Below are positions 59,986 through 64,000 of a DNA stretch of 64,000 nt, in pieces; within the stretch, counting starts at the first letter, position 1; each line of letters begins with the position of its first letter. The DNA is from Lineus longissimus (Eukaryota; Nemertea; Pilidiophora; Heteronemertea; Lineidae). The notes under the pieces are model-generated. The model searched no databases. It was not told where the DNA came from and saw nothing but the letters and a program-made list of their open reading frames with translations. The stretch lies in assembly GCF_910592395.1 (NCBI RefSeq), contig NC_088319.1, positions 12,212,001-12,276,000 of the forward strand, in the 5' to 3' direction. The translations under genes and the position numbers were made by a program.

Positions 59986-60290
59986 TCGAACCATCTGTAG
60001 TAGCAGAAAAAGTAGCACGCTTGAATAGGCTACAGTTAAAGGGGGCCTATAGGCAGCAGCTAGGGGATAAAAGTCAGTCTCTTTTACATCAGATAACGCA
60101 TGCGAAACTCATGTTGGCAACACTTGCATTATACAAGTATGTTTTCTTATTATATAAATCATGGCTTGGGGGTTTCCTTTATTCTAGTGTGTTTTGCCAG
60201 GGGGACATATGTCCTCAGATCATGGTACACACACATTTCCCCTTGGTGTCAACTCCGATATCTACCGTAAAAAAACATTCAAAATAAAAA
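59986..60290. other. Noncoding; possible repeat fragment near 60030
   Basis: AAAGGGGGCCTATAGGCAGC at about 60038 contains a short palindromic core and differs from its flanks, which suggests a dispersed-repeat fragment. No second copy occurs in the window. Confidence 0.25.
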
Positions 60291-61260
60291 GTGCCCCTCC
60301 GCCATGATTTCATGAAGGGTTCAGACGGAAAACAACTTTTTAATTTCTTTAATGCAAGACAAGACACAGGAACCGTAATATTTTTCAAGTTCTCAAATCA
60401 ACCTTCCCTGGAGCCAAGGTTCCTGGCGTGATGATACAGCCCTGACCAGAAAAACGTTGATGAACACCAGACTGTTGACACTGAGATACAGCGATCTGTC
60501 ATGGGAATCTTCCCCGCATCATCAGGGGGTCATGTCACTAGTTCACCACACTTTCTTATTGTTATTTTTCAATCACTTTCAGAAAGTGAACCACAAAATT
60601 GGAGTTATCCCAAATCTTATCTCAGTGAGAAGTTAAAGTCTGCGCTACTCATGTCTGGGGCAGTGATCTGCTGAGGGATCTTCACAAGTGGCGAGTTATG
60701 TTCAGCCAGCCTGTTACTGAGACAAGTGACCTGTCATGGAATCTTTAAAAGATCGTTGGGGGGGGGGGGGGGGGTAGGTGGGTAGTTCATGAACCAGTAT
60801 TGTAGGGTTAGTACCGTAAATAACCAAATTTGCACATGCATTTTAATTTCGCACATTCTGCAAATAACTAAGAATAAGGACGAATAAGAACCATGCTGCT
60901 TTTTATCTTAACTAAAAAAAAGACAAATCTTCATCTGATATTCCTCAGATCCTTTTTTCTATATAAGGGGGGTAGTGCCTTGTATTCTCTACCCTAAGAT
61001 CCTATAAAGAGTCAACAAGGAAGTCTCTTTAAGACATCAACTTCTGACTTCATCCCCAAGAAACAACAGACATTCAGCAAAGCAAAAACTGTCTTTTTTC
61101 CCCAGAGGTCACATGACATGAGATTCTTACCAGATGCAAGACAAGATCGCTATTAATTTCGTGTAATGGGAATCATCCGAGGGCACGGAGGTCACTGGCG
61201 ACCTGTTGATTCTGAGACAATGTGGTGTTTTGCCTTGGTAACAGACCAAGTAGTGTCCCA
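60291..61260. repeat. Degenerate repeat region with 17-G tract
   Basis: CTGTCATGGGAATCTT (60497), CCTGTCATGGAATCTTTAAA (60730) and TGTAATGGGAATCATCC (61164) share flanking words such as CTGAGAYA, suggesting old duplications. G runs through 60758-60774. Confidence 0.5.
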
Positions 61261-61639
61261 CGACTTTTTAGGCTTCTGTATATTATCTTTCCTCAGATAC
61301 TTTTTCTGATAAGATAAGATGCTTACCTATGTACTTTTGATGCCACAGAACAGTCTGTTCTGTGCTTCTCTGGACAGGGGGATGCACCCCCCTCCTTATT
61401 CATGAAAATATTTAAATTTTACCACGGAAATTTTGGAACGCACCAGAAATTCACCCGTGCAATTCAGTAATTTTCCGTCAGACCAACAAGGTTCCAATGA
61501 GTTAACAACACAACCACTTGTTTGTTCCCAGACTCCAATTTCAAGGAAAAAAACTGTGGAAAAAGATGATTCTTATCTTCCCATGGTTGTTGACAAATGA
61601 AAAACAGCCAGGAATTTAGAGACAGTTACACGACTGAGT
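61261..61639. other. Noncoding spacer
   Basis: Short palindrome ACAGTCTGTTCTGTG-like near 61350. Nothing else is seen. Confidence 0.3.
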
Positions 61640-61900
61640 ATTAACACAGATGTAACCCATCAGGGGGGCTTTCAGGATCTCTGAAACGAATGTAACCCAC
61701 TGGGGTGCAGACACCTGGGAACATCAGCTGCACAGTTTTTCTGTGCGAGATGCAACCCATTGGCATCTGTGGTAAGATTTCTGATCACAAGTTCCAGTTG
61801 TCCATAAGATACAGGGGGGGGGGGGGACTTTCAGTAGTCCAGATACATTTTCTCAAAGAGAACTAGATGTAACCCATTGGGGTCCAGATACTACTTTTTC
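61640..61900. repeat. Degenerate repeat, GATGTAACCCATTGGGG core, with 13-G tract
   Basis: Variants lie near 61650, 61690, 61750 and 61867; a G run lies at 61814-61826. Spacing is irregular. Confidence 0.6.
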
Positions 61901-62509
61901 ATAGCTTTGTCGCAAGCTCCTATTATGGAACGAAGAAAGTTACATACAATTTTAAGACTAAAGCATAGTCTCACCTTTTTGTCAAAGACATCCTTGTCTT
62001 GAGTCGACAATTCTTTATTCATGGGAAGCATTTGTTATTTCAACCAAGTTCTTTTCAATCAAAATCCTTACACCGTACAACATTACACCAGGGATGAGAG
62101 ATAAACTTTGTCTTCTAAGACACCCTCTCTCTTGCTATTATCCTCAATCTTGTATAAAACTCCTTTTGATATGAAAAGTTTGCAAACTTCATCAAGAAAT
62201 TCATAAGGAGAATAGACATTGTTAACAATATCAATGAGATTAGGGTGCTGATCAATTTCGTTTGTGAATACGCCCCTTTGAGTCTTCTACAATAAACGAC
62301 CTAAGAAAATGATTAAGAAAACATACACAGTCCCAGTCACAATTGACATATCCTCTGCGTTAGCCGTCCACAACAGAGACATGAGCTCCATGCATGCATT
62401 TCGCCATGAAGGTATGCTACTGTGCAAAAGGCGCATGTAGGTTCAAGGTTACGTCAATTCACACAGGTTACATGTATATTGTGCATAACATGAGCGAATT
62501 TTGGAATGT
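61901..62509. other. Noncoding spacer
   Basis: Nothing is recognised. Confidence 0.3.
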
Positions 62510-62759
62510 CAATACTTGACTTGCCAAACTCAGCTCGACGCCGAACTGCAGCGCCACTCGCGGACAAAGATAGAACAACTCGACATTTTTTTCACCGGTT
62601 TTCTCGCTGCGCATGCGTACCAGCGGAAATCAACAAAAGATGACGCTGGTACGCATGTGCAGCAAGAAAACCGGTGAAAAAAATGTCGAGTTGTTCTATC
62701 TTTGTCCGCGAGTGGCGCTGCAGTTCGGCGTCGAGCTGAGATTGGCAAGTCAAGTATTG
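62510..62759. mobile_element. Near-perfect palindrome (foldback element), 116-bp arms
   Basis: The left arm 62510-62625 starts CAATACTTGACTTGCC and ends GCGTACCAGCG; the right arm 62644-62759 is its inverse with about three differences. The 18-bp loop is GAAATCAACAAAAGATGA. The arms are CpG-bearing (GCGCCACTCGCGGAC, ACCGGTTTTCTCGCTGC). So few arm differences mean a young event or active gene conversion. A transcript across it would form a long double-stranded hairpin. The 91-codon minus frame is a by-product. Confidence 0.9.
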
Positions 62760-63276
62760 TGATAGGGGCTGTATGAATCAAAACACCTCCTCTATTGTCA
62801 TCCACGACTCTTTATATCATGAGAGACTTTCAAAATTCATCGATAAAATTATCAGTAAAATATGATTCAACAAGATTAACTGATGATAAATCTTGGCTTT
62901 GATGACACCTTCTTTGTACCCTGACACAAAACGCTGCATAATCACCATCTTTTCGAAAAGTTACCATCAATCTCAAAAGCTTCAATCACAGCTTATCAAA
63001 CATGGAAGACATTTCATAGAAACATTACATCAGCTTAACAAGAACGTAAATGGAAGTGTAATATGTGCAGAAACGATCTTTAATTTTTGTTGAAATATTA
63101 GTGAAATTGGCAACCTCATTATCAAAATCTCTAGCGAGATTATGTCTTCTTCTTATGAAGAATTTAAGCACGGTTGACCTTTTGAAGTGAACATATCCAT
63201 TCTTATGTTCAGGAAATTATAAGGGCAAGCGTTCTATTCAAACTGACACTTTCGCTCCGAGCTCTGTGATGAACTA
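62760..63276. other. Noncoding spacer
   Basis: Nothing is recognised. Confidence 0.3.
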
Positions 63277-63318
63277 GTCCCAGGTGGCGCCACAGAAAGT
63301 CCCAGGCGGCACCACAAA
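63277..63318. repeat. Two-copy 22-bp tandem repeat
   Basis: GTCCCAGGTGGCGCCACAG at 63277 and GTCCCAGGCGGCACCACA at 63299. Confidence 0.85.
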
Positions 63319-64000
63319 GTGATGCTTGATGTTCATCGGTGAATACTGATGAGGAACAGATACCGGATTAAATATAACAACCGTGTTTTTAGCGACGTTG
63401 AACAAATGCGTCGGCCCCTCCGGGGATGAGACATTTATAAAATGGAAACTGATGAACTTTGAATACAAATTGTGAGAAAGTTACCTTCTTTATAATTTGA
63501 CTTAATCTGTCTTCAATATTTTTTGATGCTTCAAGAAAACTTTTCGTTTTGAAAGATCTTGCTTTGCGAAAAGATGCTGGATAAGGAACTTGATTACGAA
63601 GTTATAGAGAACCGTCATCTTTGCAACCTCTGAGTTCCGTTTGATGCAAAGTGCAGAGGTTTCTTTGACCGTTTTTGTATTCATATTCATTCATATTCAT
63701 CCCCCCCTCCTCCAAAGACAGATTGAGGAATGTTTAGTCATTAGCTGTGGAAGGATACCAAAGAAAAGCCAGCGCTGCCGCTGCCGTCAAACAGTGGCAA
63801 TTCATCCCTCTGCTAAACCTCTCCTGTTTTTTATGGTAAACACAAAACATAAACATGAACAGAGCATCCTGATGAAGTTCTGAATATATCTCTATCCTAA
63901 TTATCCCCATTTTTGTTCTCTTTCATTATCACCGACATCTGCCTCTACACATTTCATGAATCCACACTCCATCCCAAAGCACCCTCCACACACCCCCAAA
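63319..64000. other. Noncoding to the window end
   Basis: Pyrimidine-rich near 63700 and 63960-64000. No gene is seen; anything running past the edge cannot be judged. Confidence 0.33.

Overview
This window looks like a gene-free stretch of an animal genome. It is about 60% A+T by eye, with no operons, no ribosome binding sites and no long open frames. Stop codons occur about once per 16 codons at this composition, so the longest chance frame expected in 64 kb over six frames is about 145 codons; the longest frames here (about 165 codons) fit that. I recognise no protein domain, rRNA, intact tRNA gene or known microRNA. tRNA-derived SINEs, foldback elements, short tandem arrays and runs like TAGGCCTA suggest a marine invertebrate, perhaps a deuterostome, but the sequence does not fix the species. 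The window could be intergenic or lie inside a very large intron.

Layout. 0-13 kb: a degenerate array (2.0-2.7 kb), a 166-bp duplication (4.1 kb), a foldback element (5.1 kb), a recurring unit with the motif TCCCAGGACC (5.5-8.8 kb), and a composite element made of about 4.9 copies of a 302-bp unit plus a (GAC)n tail (6.8-8.5 kb), followed by further small repeats. 13.3-14.0 kb: a homogeneous 145-bp array. 21.3-22.7 kb: a 737-bp tandem duplication whose best kept part is full of homeodomain-type TAAT sites. 23.6-30.9 kb: the densest run of unique, CpG-bearing islands that look like regulatory DNA. 31.3-35.9 kb: degenerate repeats and a possible decayed coding fragment. 36.3-37.3 and 39.4-39.9 kb: two further strong islands. 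42-47 kb: minisatellites and G-rich degenerate repeats. 50.1-50.3 kb: a homeodomain/SOX/POU-like motif cluster ending in an 18-bp minisatellite. 51-53 kb: SINE pieces and another island. 56.4-57.0 kb: relics of the 302-bp element. 60-62 kb: poly-G tracts. 62.5-62.8 kb: a nearly perfect 116-bp-arm palindrome.

How it may work together. The most economical reading is a regulatory landscape (gene desert) around a developmental gene outside the window: unique islands every few kb, separated by repeat-derived filler. This is inference; cross-species alignment and chromatin data would decide it. All identities, counts and boundaries were read by eye and are approximate.
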